DNA of 64,000 bases from Flavobacteriales bacterium (lineage in GTDB: Bacteria > Bacteroidota > Bacteroidia > Flavobacteriales > Flavobacteriaceae): contig JALWTX010000022.1 of the NCBI GenBank assembly GCA_026993355.1, positions 248,001 through 312,000 on the forward strand, given 5' to 3'. A model generated the notes under the pieces. The model worked only from the letters and a program-made list of their open reading frames with translations. It made no database searches and was not told the origin of the DNA. A program made the translations under genes and the position numbers. Position 1 is the stretch's first letter, and each line of letters begins with the position of its first letter. Shown here piece after piece: positions 56,232-64,000 of the stretch.

Positions 56232-56705
56232 ATGAGCATAAATGAAACCCCCGATTTTAACGCCATGTGGCAAACCGTTAAACGTGATATAGTCGATATT
56301 GCCGCTACCGAAGCAAAACACTTTTTTGAAGACAGCTTCGAGAATCAAGGATTTACAGACACCGCTTTTGAAGCTTGGCCAAAAACACACCGGGGCGGGC
56401 GTATTTTGGTAGATACAGGATACCTCAAAAACTCTATCATAACATTTGAACAGAGCCTAAAACGTATCGTCATCGGCTCCGACGCCGAATATGCCGAAAT
56501 ACACAATAACGGTGGCACCATACCCATAACGCCAAAGGCGAGAAAATTCTTTTGGTGGATGTATCGAATGACCGGCGACACCAAATGGAAGTATATGGCA
56601 TTGCATAAGGGATCACATTTTGTGATACCCAAACGCCAATTTATAGGCGAAAGCCAAACACTAATGGATAAACTCGACAAAGAACTCAAAACATGCATTA
56701 AATAA
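56232..56705 (+). CDS. Phage virion morphogenesis protein (Mu gpG-like)
   Basis: 157 residues: FEDSFENQGFTDTAFEAWPK, the RILVDTGYLKNSIITF segment, then VIGSDAEYAEIHNNGGTIP and FVIPKRQFIGESQTLM, all typical of the phage virion morphogenesis family (PF05069). In Mu, G follows F, and the same order is seen here. The other head and tail genes are missing, so this is a remnant of a decayed prophage. Confidence 0.88.
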   Translation: MSINETPDFNAMWQTVKRDIVDIAATEAKHFFEDSFENQGFTDTAFEAWPKTHRGGRILVDTGYLKNSIITFEQSLKRIVIGSDAEYAEIHNNGGTIPITPKARKFFWWMYRMTGDTKWKYMALHKGSHFVIPKRQFIGESQTLMDKLDKELKTCIK

Positions 56706-56731
56706 CGTTTTAACAAACTTTAATTAATTAT

Positions 56732-56870
56732 GAGATTTCTCACTTTGTTCGAAATGACAAACCGCTGTTATTTCGAAGGAGCACAGCGACTGAGAAATCT
56801 TAATTGTCATTTCGACAGAGCGAAGCGACGAGAAATCTCAATTGTCATTTCGAACAAAGTGAGATATCTT
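56732..56870. repeat. REP-like repeats, three or four units
   Basis: Successive GAGATTTCTCACTTTGTTCG, GTTATTTCGAAGGAGCACAG, GTCATTTCGACAGAGCGAAG and GTCATTTCGAACAAAGTGAG units in alternate orientation. It is the largest cluster in the window and closes the prophage remnant. Confidence 0.8.
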
Positions 56871-56947
56871 AAATGACCAACTAAAATAATATTATAGATA
56901 AAATGTAAGAAAAAATCGTTATTTTCGACTAATTTAAAAATAGCCCC

Positions 56948-57595
56948 ATGAAAACCATACAATTAAAAATAAAAGGGATGACTTGTCCGAGTTGTTCGGT
57001 AGCCGTTGAACGACAACTCAATGAATTGAACGGTATTTTAGATAAATTTATTAATCACGTAACCGACAGTGGTAAAATCAGTTTTGACGATGCGCTTGTG
57101 TCGGAAGAAGAAATTATTGCCAAAATCAATGAAGGACATTACAAAGTAGCCGGCTTTGAAAATATCACCAATGCAATTGAAGTGCCGGCCTGCCCTACTT
57201 GCGGGCAAAGCGGACAATTGGTACCGAATACGGTTTTTAAGTCTAATTTAAAGCCTGTTTTTTACAAGCAGATTGATAGCGCTAAAAAGCATTTTGCTTG
57301 TATGAACCCCACCTGTAAAACTGCTTATTATTCAGGTGATTTTACCATTCCTTTTGACGGCTTAAAACGCGAATTGTGGTATAAATCATACAGCCGGAAA
57401 AAAATTATTTGTTATTGTAACAACATTGACCGCGAACAAATCAAAGTGGCAGTGCAACAGCAAGGTTTGAATACGTGGGAAGAAATTACGGGATTTTATC
57501 GCAAAAAGCCTATTGAAAAATGTGAATTGTTAAACCCAACAGGCTTATGCTGTCGTGATAAATTTAATGAAGTGGTTAAAAAGTTTTCCCACTAG
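56948..57595 (+). CDS. CopZ-type metallochaperone: N-terminal HMA domain plus iron-sulfur/zinc domain
   Basis: 215 residues. Residues 1-68 are an HMA copper domain with GMTCPSC (Cys13, Cys16). Residues ~80-205 resemble the extra domain of Archaeoglobus CopZ: a zinc-type set (Cys82, Cys85, Cys118, Cys123) and a [2Fe-2S]-type set (Cys155, Cys157, Cys192, Cys201/202). In Archaeoglobus CopZ the Fe-S domain comes first and HMA last; here the order is inverted. Likely role: reduce and carry copper for export or storage. No P1B ATPase is adjacent. Confidence 0.85.
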   Translation: MKTIQLKIKGMTCPSCSVAVERQLNELNGILDKFINHVTDSGKISFDDALVSEEEIIAKINEGHYKVAGFENITNAIEVPACPTCGQSGQLVPNTVFKSNLKPVFYKQIDSAKKHFACMNPTCKTAYYSGDFTIPFDGLKRELWYKSYSRKKIICYCNNIDREQIKVAVQQQGLNTWEEITGFYRKKPIEKCELLNPTGLCCRDKFNEVVKKFSH

Positions 57596-58512
57596 GTCAA
57601 ATATATGACTTTCCCATCCGGTAAAAAACAATAGCAAAGCGGTTGATTTTTTTGGGCTAATGCCAAGCCCATTTGCCACCACTTTTGCATTTTTTCCGAG
57701 TCAAAATAGATAGGATTTTGAGTTAATTCTTCTTTGGGGAACCAAAGCTTGATATCAATTCTGGATTGCTGTCCTTTTAGTTTCCCAATCAGAAGATCTT
57801 TTACTTCTATTTGATTGGACATAAATTTAAAAACGCCCATTAAAGATTGAAAAGGGTTGTGATAATGTTTATTATCTGCTTTATCTTGATGATTTAGTAT
57901 GATAGCATCAATTTCTGTGGCACCTTTTTCTATGGCATGCAATAAAGGCAAATAAGTGCCAAATCCACCATCGGCATATTGGTTGTTATTTTTATTCAGC
58001 AAACTCATAAAAGGAACCACATTGGCAGAAGCCCAAATCCAATCACAAAAATCCTCATAATTGCATTGATTGGCAGAAATATATTCTACCCGTCTTTTGG
58101 TGAGATTAGAGACTGCGACGATCAACTCTACCCGGTTACGCATTTTTTCAAATTCTTCTTTGGTCAATAGTTTGTTTATAAGTTTCCTTAAATTCTCACT
58201 TTCACCAAAAGTGGCACTCCCTTTGATAAATGCTTTCAAGGTATTCAAATGATTAATTGACAATGTAATATTAGCACCTTTCTTTTTCACCTTAAAAGGA
58301 AAAATATTGAAAACATCTTTATTAGTCAGGTTTTTAAAAGTTTCTTTTAAGACATCCAATTTATTCAGCGCTACTTGAGAGACCACTAAAGCACCGACTG
58401 AACTTCCCAAAAAAAGATCATAAGGACTTGTTTGATTTTCTGTTAAATATTCTATGATACCTCCTGCAAAGGCACCTTTACTGCCGCCACCGGACACGAC
58501 TAATGCTTTCAT
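57592..58512 (-). CDS. Patatin-like phospholipase
   Basis: 306 residues. Oxyanion loop GGGSKGAFAGGI, nucleophile elbow GSSVGAL with the Ser, and the catalytic Asp in YADGGFGTYLPL (DGG). It hydrolyses acyl lipids in or near the membrane. Its stop overlaps the CopZ-like stop on the opposite strand by 4 bases (convergent). Confidence 0.92.
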   Translation of the reverse strand: MKALVVSGGGSKGAFAGGIIEYLTENQTSPYDLFLGSSVGALVVSQVALNKLDVLKETFKNLTNKDVFNIFPFKVKKKGANITLSINHLNTLKAFIKGSATFGESENLRKLINKLLTKEEFEKMRNRVELIVAVSNLTKRRVEYISANQCNYEDFCDWIWASANVVPFMSLLNKNNNQYADGGFGTYLPLLHAIEKGATEIDAIILNHQDKADNKHYHNPFQSLMGVFKFMSNQIEVKDLLIGKLKGQQSRIDIKLWFPKEELTQNPIYFDSEKMQKWWQMGLALAQKNQPLCYCFLPDGKVIYLT

Positions 58513-58639
58513 TAAAAAATATTATTTGATTAAACTTTATTTATAGGTATAGTCGTTAGAAATGATAATTCTTGACAATATTCTTTAAAAAAATTGGCAA
58601 ATAATTAAATTTCTGTCTGATAATATAAATTAAGTTTTA

Positions 58640-58647
58640 TATATTTG
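58640..58647 (+). promoter_or_regulatory. -7 element of dodecin
   Basis: TATATTTG matches TAnnTTTG and lies 27 bases before the dodecin ATG. Confidence 0.45.
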
Positions 58648-58674
58648 TCATAATTAACTTAAAAAAATATAATT

Positions 58675-58863
58675 ATGTCAGTTTTAAAAGTAGTAGAATT
58701 AATGGCAAATTCCAAAAAATCATGGGAAGATGCCACAGAAAAAGCCATTAAAAAAGCCAGCAAATCCATTAAAAATATCAAGTCGGCTTATGTCCAAGAC
58801 CAGAGTGTCGTGGTAAACAATGGAGAAGTGTCCGAATACCGTATCAATTTAAAAGTCCTTTGA
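58675..58863 (+). CDS. Dodecin, flavin-binding dodecamer subunit
   Basis: 62 residues: SVLKVVELMANSKKSWEDAT, then KKASKSIKNIKSAYVQDQS and a closing beta strand (EYRINLKVL). One helix packed on three strands, a typical dodecin. It stores or buffers flavin (or CoA in some lineages). The Trp that stacks on flavin is present (KSW). Confidence 0.92.
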   Translation: MSVLKVVELMANSKKSWEDATEKAIKKASKSIKNIKSAYVQDQSVVVNNGEVSEYRINLKVL

Positions 58864-58887
58864 AGTGAAATAAGTTATTTTATAAAA

Positions 58888-58977
58888 GGCTGTTTCAAAA
58901 GGTTTGTCATAATTGGGTATTTGAATTTTCAAAATATTCAATACACATTGCCCCCATCTGCTCCTTTTGAAACAGCC
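58888..58977. repeat. 90-bp element with 15-bp terminal inverted repeats
   Basis: GGCTGTTTCAAAAGG (58888-58902) and its exact complement CCTTTTGAAACAGCC (58963-58977) flank 60 unrelated bases. It lies between the convergent dodecin and thyA genes and can act as a terminator for either. GGCTGTTTCAAAAG-like ends are also seen on insertion elements, so a MITE-like origin is possible. Confidence 0.6.
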
Positions 58978-58985
58978 TATATCAA

Positions 58986-59810
58986 TTAAATAGCGACACT
59001 TGCTTTTATATGGGGGTGTGGATCGTAATTTTCTAATTTAAAATCGGTATACTTAAAGTCAAAAATATTTTTAACGGCCGGATTTAAAAGCATTTGCGGT
59101 AAATTTCTCGGTGTTCTGGTCAATTGCAATTTAACTTGCTCAAAATGATTTTTATAGATATGAACATCACCAAAAGTATGAATAAATTCACCCGGTTGTA
59201 AGCCGGTTACTTGGGCCATCATCATTGTCAGCAAAGCATAAGAGGCAATGTTAAAAGGCACCCCTAAAAAAACATCGGCACTGCGCTGATACATTTGGCA
59301 GGACAGTTTCCCGTTTGCTACATAAAATTGAAAAAAAGCATGACAAGGCGGTAAGGCAGCTTTGCCTTCATCGACATTTTGCGCAAAACTTTTTGTGGTA
59401 TCAGGCATGACCGAAGGGTTCCAGGCAGTTACTAACATACGTCTGCTATCCGGATTGTGTTTTAAGGTTTCGACTACCTGCGAAATTTGATCAATCCCTT
59501 CATTGTTCCAATTACGCCATTGCGCACTGTAAACCGGTCCTAAATCGCCTTTGTCATCAGCCCATTCATTCCAGATACGCACGCCTTTTTCTTTCAAAAA
59601 ATTAATGTTGGTATCGCCTTTTAAAAACCATAATAATTCGTAAATAACTGACTTTAAATGTATTTTTTTGGTGGTTATCAACGGAAAACCATCTTGTAAA
59701 TTAAAACGCATTTGATAACCAAAAACGCTTCTTGTCCCGGTACCGGTCCGATCATTTTTGTCAATACCATGCGCTAAAATATGTTGCAATAAATCGAGAT
59801 AAACTTTCAT
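58986..59810 (-). CDS. thyA: Thymidylate synthase
   Basis: 274 residues, folate-dependent dUMP methylation. [18 protein letters not shown], the [12 protein letters not shown] nucleophile Cys, [20 protein letters not shown] and the C-terminal PHIKASVAI are all in place. A ~10-residue insertion ([12 protein letters not shown]) before the catalytic Cys makes it slightly longer than E. coli ThyA. It precedes thpR on the same strand. Confidence 0.97.
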   Translation of the reverse strand: MKVYLDLLQHILAHGIDKNDRTGTGTRSVFGYQMRFNLQDGFPLITTKKIHLKSVIYELLWFLKGDTNINFLKEKGVRIWNEWADDKGDLGPVYSAQWRNWNNEGIDQISQVVETLKHNPDSRRMLVTAWNPSVMPDTTKSFAQNVDEGKAALPPCHAFFQFYVANGKLSCQMYQRSADVFLGVPFNIASYALLTMMMAQVTGLQPGEFIHTFGDVHIYKNHFEQVKLQLTRTPRNLPQMLLNPAVKNIFDFKYTDFKLENYDPHPHIKASVAI

Positions 59811-59852
59811 ACTTGAATAGATTTCCAGGTAAAGATACTTAAAAAATATTTA

Positions 59853-60413
59853 TTATTTATCAATAACCAAAGCTTGATATAAGGCACCTTGCCGTTCCAG
59901 AACACTTTCGATAATAGACAATTTTAAATGATCTATTATGATTTTTTCAGGCAAATGACGGTAAGTTGCAATACAATCATAAAATTCCGGTTTAACTTTT
60001 TTAATCCGAGCCAGAGTAATATGCGGCACAAATTCCGGTTTAATTTCACTTATAAACCCATGACTAAACAAAACAGTTTGTAATTTTTCATAATATGCCA
60101 CCAAAGCCTTATTTGGCCTTAGCTTAGCATATAGTATAGTAGGTTTTCCTTTTTTTTGGAAATAAGCAACACCTTCAATCTCAAGCATAATCGGGATTTC
60201 TTCACTTAAGAAAGGCGTCAATACTTTTTGCAATTCATGAATTTGCTTTTCAGGCATCGCACCAAAAAAATGCCAGGTTAAATGCAAATTATCAACTGTC
60301 CGCGTCCATTTAAAATCTCCCGCTGAGGTAAATTTTTGTTGCAGATCCGTAAATAGTTCTGTTAGCGCCGGCGACCGAACAAAACTCCCTAAAAAAACGC
60401 GTCGTTGTGTCAT
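59853..60413 (-). CDS. thpR: RNA 2',3'-cyclic phosphodiesterase (ThpR/LigT)
   Basis: 186 residues of the 2H phosphoesterase fold, with both HxTx-type motifs: HLTWHF near 46 and HITLARI near 130. It opens 2',3'-cyclic phosphates of RNA ends. Its start overlaps the PrsW stop by 4 bases (ATGA). Confidence 0.92.
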   Translation of the reverse strand: MTQRRVFLGSFVRSPALTELFTDLQQKFTSAGDFKWTRTVDNLHLTWHFFGAMPEKQIHELQKVLTPFLSEEIPIMLEIEGVAYFQKKGKPTILYAKLRPNKALVAYYEKLQTVLFSHGFISEIKPEFVPHITLARIKKVKPEFYDCIATYRHLPEKIIIDHLKLSIIESVLERQGALYQALVIDK

Positions 60414-61477
60414 TTCAATAAATATTTAAACCCTAAATGATTAAAAATACGGCCTTCAAAATTTTGATGATATCTCGTTAAGTCTTGCTTATTTTTATTT
60501 TTTAACCATTCTGATAATGTAGGCAAAGGGGTATTTAGGCGTTGCTTTTTATAATGATAAAAACTAAAATCTTGTTTAATATTTCTCACAGAAATAAGTT
60601 CATTTTCCAAAGTTATGAAAAACTTTTTAATAGACATTTTAGGACGGAAATAGCCTAAAATTTTTATAAAATCTTTTTTTTCAATAATTGCTTGACCACA
60701 ATTCTGACACTGATAAATTTTGATGGAATTAAACAGAAAGAGCCGGTTGTTTTGTGCTTGGCAATTACAACAGGTCCAATTATTTTGCGTGGTGTGCAAT
60801 TGCATATTTGACCAAGCTAAAGTTTTTTTCATTTTTGAATAAGCATACGTCAATCGAAGTAAACGAAATTGAAAAACTATTAAAGCCATATAAACTATCA
60901 AAAACATAAAACTTAATGAGGGTGTAAAGATAAATCCGTCATAAAGCCCGTGTCCCAATACCGATAAAAGATAAGCCCATAAAAGCCCGGAATAATTTCG
61001 ATGAACTTTTTTATGAATGTAAAAAGCAATTCCCATATAAACCGAAAAAGAAATATGCCCAATGGTCGCAAACAAAAAACGCTTTGCTAATAAAGTATAA
61101 GGAGTTGATGAGGCAAGTGCATAAAAAATATTTTCAATAACTGAAAAACCTAAAGAAACAGCAGCCACATAGATAATGCCATCAACAATTTCATCAAAAT
61201 CTTTAGCAAATAGTTTGTATAATAAATATAAGCTAATTAATTTCGAAGCTTCTTCTACAGGACCGATTTTAAAAATAGCCTCCAAAAAAGTTTGTCCCGG
61301 GTGTATCTTTAAATATAGCAACCAGGACGTTATAACAGCCGTTAACCCACCAAAAAAACTTAAAAGAATTAATTTGATATAAGGTTCTTTTTCATATTTA
61401 TCAAAAGAGCGGATAATCCACAAAAATACAAAGCCTATGAGATAAGAAACTAAAGCCAAATTTAAAATATGATGCAT
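60410..61477 (-). CDS. PrsW-family intramembrane metalloprotease with zinc ribbon
   Basis: 355 residues with about eight membrane helices in the first ~220. The PrsW motifs are GPVEEASKLISLYLL (EE pair), SLGFSVIENIFYAL and LGHGLYDGFIF. The C-terminal ~130 residues are soluble and include two CxxC pairs (CCNCQAQNN and CQNCGQ), a zinc ribbon followed by a winged-like region. The substrate is unknown; PrsW in Bacillus cuts an anti-sigma factor. Upstream of thpR. Confidence 0.88.
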   Translation of the reverse strand: MHHILNLALVSYLIGFVFLWIIRSFDKYEKEPYIKLILLSFFGGLTAVITSWLLYLKIHPGQTFLEAIFKIGPVEEASKLISLYLLYKLFAKDFDEIVDGIIYVAAVSLGFSVIENIFYALASSTPYTLLAKRFLFATIGHISFSVYMGIAFYIHKKVHRNYSGLLWAYLLSVLGHGLYDGFIFTPSLSFMFLIVYMALIVFQFRLLRLTYAYSKMKKTLAWSNMQLHTTQNNWTCCNCQAQNNRLFLFNSIKIYQCQNCGQAIIEKKDFIKILGYFRPKMSIKKFFITLENELISVRNIKQDFSFYHYKKQRLNTPLPTLSEWLKNKNKQDLTRYHQNFEGRIFNHLGFKYLLK

Positions 61478-61521
61478 CGAAAAAATGATTCTTTTTCCAA
61501 AGATACATAAAATTATAGCCT

Positions 61522-61553
61522 AAAAAAACTGCTCCCAAAATTTAGGAAGCAGT
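61522..61553 (-). terminator. Terminator of the DoxX/bufferin-like operon
   Basis: On the minus strand an ACTGCTTCC / GGGAGCAGT stem with an AT-rich loop is followed by seven T. Confidence 0.7.
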
Positions 61554-61599
61554 CTTACAAACAACACAAGTGTTAGGCAACACTTATCAATTAAAATTA

Positions 61600-61650
61600 G
61601 TAACACCGGCAATTTCAGTTTTATACAATTGACTAAAATCGCCGGTCCTA
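61600..61650. repeat. Imperfect ACCGGC inverted repeat
   Basis: ACCGGCAATTTCAG and its near-complement ...AAATCGCCGGT sit ~20 bases apart between the DoxX gene and its terminator. Possibly a processing or stability hairpin. Confidence 0.3.
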
Positions 61651-61660
61651 CTAACTACCA

Positions 61661-62110
61661 TTAGTTTTCATTTTTTTTCTTACATAACAGGGCCTCTAAA
61701 CTATATTTACCGGGGCCAAAGGCAAATAAGGTAAACAACATCACGGCATAATATAAAGGTATTTCAAACCCATTATTGCCGGCTTCAAACCCATTCCTAA
61801 GATGCACAGTAGTGATGGCAATAAACATCACAAAAATTAACAAAAGTGTTATGATACGCGTGCCAAATCCCAAAATAAGCAAGATTACGCCTAACATTTC
61901 TGTAGTTCCTGCCATATAAGCATTGAAATAGGGTGCGGGGTATCCTAAAGATTTAAACCAATCCCCAATGGCATGCATATTTTCCCATTTCATCATAGCC
62001 GGCCCAAAAAAGCCATAGGCTAATACCAAACGTAATAGTAACAAAGCTAAATCTTGCGATTTTTCTCCTAATCTGGTTAAAAATTGTTTAAGTTGTTTAA
62101 TTTTTGACAT
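61661..62110 (-). CDS. DoxX-family membrane protein
   Basis: 149 residues with four membrane helices: LLLRLVLAYGFFGPAMMKWE, then YMAGTTEMLGVILLILGFG, a third, and YYAVMLFTLFAFGPGKYSLE. DoxX proteins accompany bufferin/HvfA-type metallophore peptides in many bacteria; here the neighbour 11 bases upstream is a Cys-rich EGKCG protein, which matches that pairing. Confidence 0.92.
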   Translation of the reverse strand: MSKIKQLKQFLTRLGEKSQDLALLLLRLVLAYGFFGPAMMKWENMHAIGDWFKSLGYPAPYFNAYMAGTTEMLGVILLILGFGTRIITLLLIFVMFIAITTVHLRNGFEAGNNGFEIPLYYAVMLFTLFAFGPGKYSLEALLCKKKNEN

Positions 62111-62121
62111 ATTTCAATATT

Positions 62122-62532
62122 TTATTTAGCATTTCCACATTTACCCAAACCACATTTAGTGGCATTTTTAGCTTTCGCCTTCATAGCACCCGGTTTGCCA
62201 TCACCACATTTTGACTGTTTAGATTGGTGCGTCATTTTATTTTTTCCATCACCACATTTTCCCTCACCGCATTTACTTTTTTTACCTTTTTTGGCCTTGC
62301 CCTCACCACATTTGCCATCCCCGCATTTGGATTTAGTCGTATTTTTTTTGGCAGCAGCCTTTGCATCACCACATTTGGCAAACAAAGCAGATGTTTTAAC
62401 GGATGACGCTAATACATAATGCTTGTGTGCTTTTGTCGATGCTGTTTTGTGATTGACAAAGGACATAGATACAAATCCTATAAGGATTAATGTCGAACCT
62501 AAGATTAAATGTTTTACGTTTTTTGTTTTCAT
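62122..62532 (-). CDS. Bufferin/HvfA-like Cys-rich secreted peptide precursor (EGKCG repeats)
   Basis: 136 residues. A signal peptide (MKTKNVKHLILGSTLILIGF) is followed by a low-complexity basic region with KCGDGKCGEGK-type repeats; the eight Cys are at 54, 70, 75, 88, 93, 109, 127 and 132, all in K-C-G context. This matches the EGKCG bufferins, whose Cys are turned into copper-binding thiooxazoles by an MNIO (DUF692) enzyme with a DUF2063 partner. Only the DoxX gene is adjacent; neither modifying gene is in the window. Confidence 0.85.
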   Translation of the reverse strand: MKTKNVKHLILGSTLILIGFVSMSFVNHKTASTKAHKHYVLASSVKTSALFAKCGDAKAAAKKNTTKSKCGDGKCGEGKAKKGKKSKCGEGKCGDGKNKMTHQSKQSKCGDGKPGAMKAKAKNATKCGLGKCGNAK

Positions 62533-62769
62533 TTTGATTGATTTTTTAAATTTCTACTAATATAGTCGACATACTGTAACATTCCTTACAAAATCTATTA
62601 ATTAATTTTATGACACCTATAGCTTATCATTATAATCAATTGTTATATAACACATTAAGCATGTTAAAATAATGATGCATTTATTTTGAAATAAAGAACC
62701 TATAAAATGAAATTTTGGTATCGAGTAAACTCATAATTTATGCTTAAATTTGTCTAAAAAATTCAGCTT
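62533..62769. other. Divergent intergenic region, atypical promoter for the bufferin-like gene
   Basis: On the plus side a TAAATTTG (62745-62752) precedes the aminotransferase. On the minus side no TAnnTTTG is seen before the bufferin-like gene, but a GGAATGTTAC ... GTCGACTATA pair is, which could be an ECF-sigma promoter (speculative). Confidence 0.35.
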
Positions 62770-63966
62770 ATGCCCGGAATCTCTACTAAAGGACAAAATA
62801 TGCCGGCATCGCCCATCCGAAAGTTAGTCCCTTTTGCCGATGCTGCCAAACAAAAAGGAATAAAGGTTTATCATTTAAATATTGGTCAACCGGATATTAA
62901 AACACCTCGTCAAGTTATCGATACACTCAAAAATATCGATCTCGATCTGATTGCATACAGCCCTTCACAAGGCTATGCTTCTTACCGTAAAAAATTGGCC
63001 GGTTATTACAAACAAAATCAAATAGACATCAGCCCGGATGATATTTTAGTCACCACCGGTGGTTCAGAGGCTTTAGCCATCGCCATTGGCAGTATTGCCG
63101 ACCCTGGTGATGAAATAATTATCCCGGAACCATTTTATGCTAATTACAATGGTTTTGCCAAACAAAATGATGTCAATGTCGTTCCCATCCATTCAGATAT
63201 CGATCAAAATTTTGCTCTTCCGCCCATTTCGGCATTTGAAAAATTAATTACTCCCAAAACCAAAGCCATTTTATACAGTAATCCGGGCAATCCGACCGGC
63301 TATGTTTATACCAAAGATGAAATCAAACAGTTACGTGATTTGGCTTTAAAATATGACTTGTATATCATTGCTGACGAAGTTTACCGTGAATTTATTTACG
63401 ATCAAGCACAACACCATTCCATTTTGCATCAACCCGGCATAGATGAACATGCCATTATTATCGACTCTGTCTCCAAACGTTATAGTATGTGCGGAGCGCG
63501 TGTCGGGACATTAATCACCAAAAACAAAAAGCTAATGCAAACGGCCATGAAATTTGCCCAAGCACGTTTGAGTCCGCCAAGTCTGGGACAAATTGCCGCC
63601 GAAGCAGCCATAGATACCCCGCCCGAATATTTTAAAGAAGTGATTGAAGAATATAAACAACGCCGGGATACCCTGATTAAAAAACTGCAAGAAATACCCG
63701 GCATAAAAGTGGCTGCTCCTAAAGGCGCTTTTTACGTTATTGCTGAATTGCCGGTAGATAATGCCGAAAAATTCGCCCAATGGATTTTAGAAGATTTTAA
63801 CGACCAAAATGAAACAGTAATGGTCGCACCTGCAGCCGGATTTTATTCTTCCCCGGGTCAAGGCCAAAAACAAATACGTATTGCGTATGTACTAAATCAA
63901 AAGGACTTAGAAAGAGCTGCTGAATTATTAAAAAAAGCCGTTAAGCGCTATCATCAAAAAAAATAG
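62770..63966 (+). CDS. PLP-dependent aminotransferase (aspartate/aromatic class I)
   Basis: 398 residues of fold-type I. SNPGNPTGYVYTKDEI, the ADEVYREFIYD segment and the PLP-Lys motif IDSVSKRYSMCGARVGTLI are typical of subgroup I-beta aminotransferases of Bacteroidetes. It moves amino groups between amino acids and 2-oxoacids; the substrate cannot be fixed. The start MPGISTKGQNMPASPIRKLV matches related starts (PKISQKG...), so the first Met is used. A promoter element lies at 62745. Confidence 0.94.
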   Translation: MPGISTKGQNMPASPIRKLVPFADAAKQKGIKVYHLNIGQPDIKTPRQVIDTLKNIDLDLIAYSPSQGYASYRKKLAGYYKQNQIDISPDDILVTTGGSEALAIAIGSIADPGDEIIIPEPFYANYNGFAKQNDVNVVPIHSDIDQNFALPPISAFEKLITPKTKAILYSNPGNPTGYVYTKDEIKQLRDLALKYDLYIIADEVYREFIYDQAQHHSILHQPGIDEHAIIIDSVSKRYSMCGARVGTLITKNKKLMQTAMKFAQARLSPPSLGQIAAEAAIDTPPEYFKEVIEEYKQRRDTLIKKLQEIPGIKVAAPKGAFYVIAELPVDNAEKFAQWILEDFNDQNETVMVAPAAGFYSSPGQGQKQIRIAYVLNQKDLERAAELLKKAVKRYHQKK

Positions 63967-64000
63967 CTGAATGCAAAAAAACGTGTCTCTAAAACCCTAT

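Noticed and set aside
62159-62419. 86-codon ORF antisense to the bufferin-like gene
   Set aside because: A mirror of the KCG repeats read on the other strand (FPSPHFPSPH-type), not independent coding.

Overview
The window comes from a low-GC Bacteroidetes chromosome, most likely a member of the Flavobacteriia. Three things point there: type IX secretion (T9SS) C-terminal sorting domains on secreted proteins, promoters with the Bacteroidetes-type TAnnTTTG -7 element, and a type II-C CRISPR locus with 47-nt repeats. No rRNA, tRNA or intact insertion sequence was seen.

Layout. 1-4.4 kb: the end of a T9SS-exported GH13 enzyme, a small T9SS cargo protein, the GTPase EngB and an outer-membrane barrel. 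4.4-24 kb: mostly housekeeping genes. These are a BatA-domain membrane protein with a LolD-type ATPase, a large secreted M4 metalloprotease, methylglyoxal synthase, a glycosyltransferase, MsrB, ArgRS, DAHP synthase/chorismate mutase, RsgA, a ClC channel, a deoxynucleoside kinase, a TonB-type outer-membrane receptor and an MBL hydrolase. 24-31.4 kb: a complete cytochrome c oxidase operon (ctaB, subunits II, I, III, IV and a second III, SCO, heme A synthase) with a divergent DUF420 gene. 31.5-37.1 kb: a TetR-linked tripartite efflux operon with a clear palindromic operator. 37.3-44.4 kb: an arsenic/metal/redox island with an SQR-like flavoprotein, arsR, a flavin reductase, TauE, two OsmC proteins, a CDF exporter, arsC, a thioredoxin-like protein and ACR3.

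45.1-53.2 kb is a complete type II-C CRISPR-Cas system. A tracrRNA gene with its own promoter and terminator lies divergent to cas9-cas1-cas2. The array has 24 repeats and 23 spacers and is inferred to be transcribed toward cas2 from a promoter inside each repeat. The cas2-distal end carries two 104-nt and one degenerate 101-nt repeats. Two more decayed copies lie up to about 1.1 kb further out, so the 47-nt repeat appears to have arisen by an internal 57-nt deletion from a longer ancestor.

53.2-56.9 kb is decayed accessory DNA: remnants of a Mu-like prophage head module, including a MuF protein with a C-terminal extension of polymorphic-toxin type, interspersed with REP-like palindromes (GTCATTTCGA...). 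57-64 kb returns to chromosomal genes: a CopZ-type iron-sulfur metallochaperone with inverted domain order, patatin, dodecin, ThyA, ThpR, PrsW, DoxX, a bufferin/HvfA-like Cys-rich peptide precursor without its usual modifying enzymes, and an aminotransferase.

The most notable signals are the long-to-short CRISPR repeat transition with repeat-embedded promoters, an operator motif shared by the arsR and SQR-like promoters, and the orphan bufferin-like gene.
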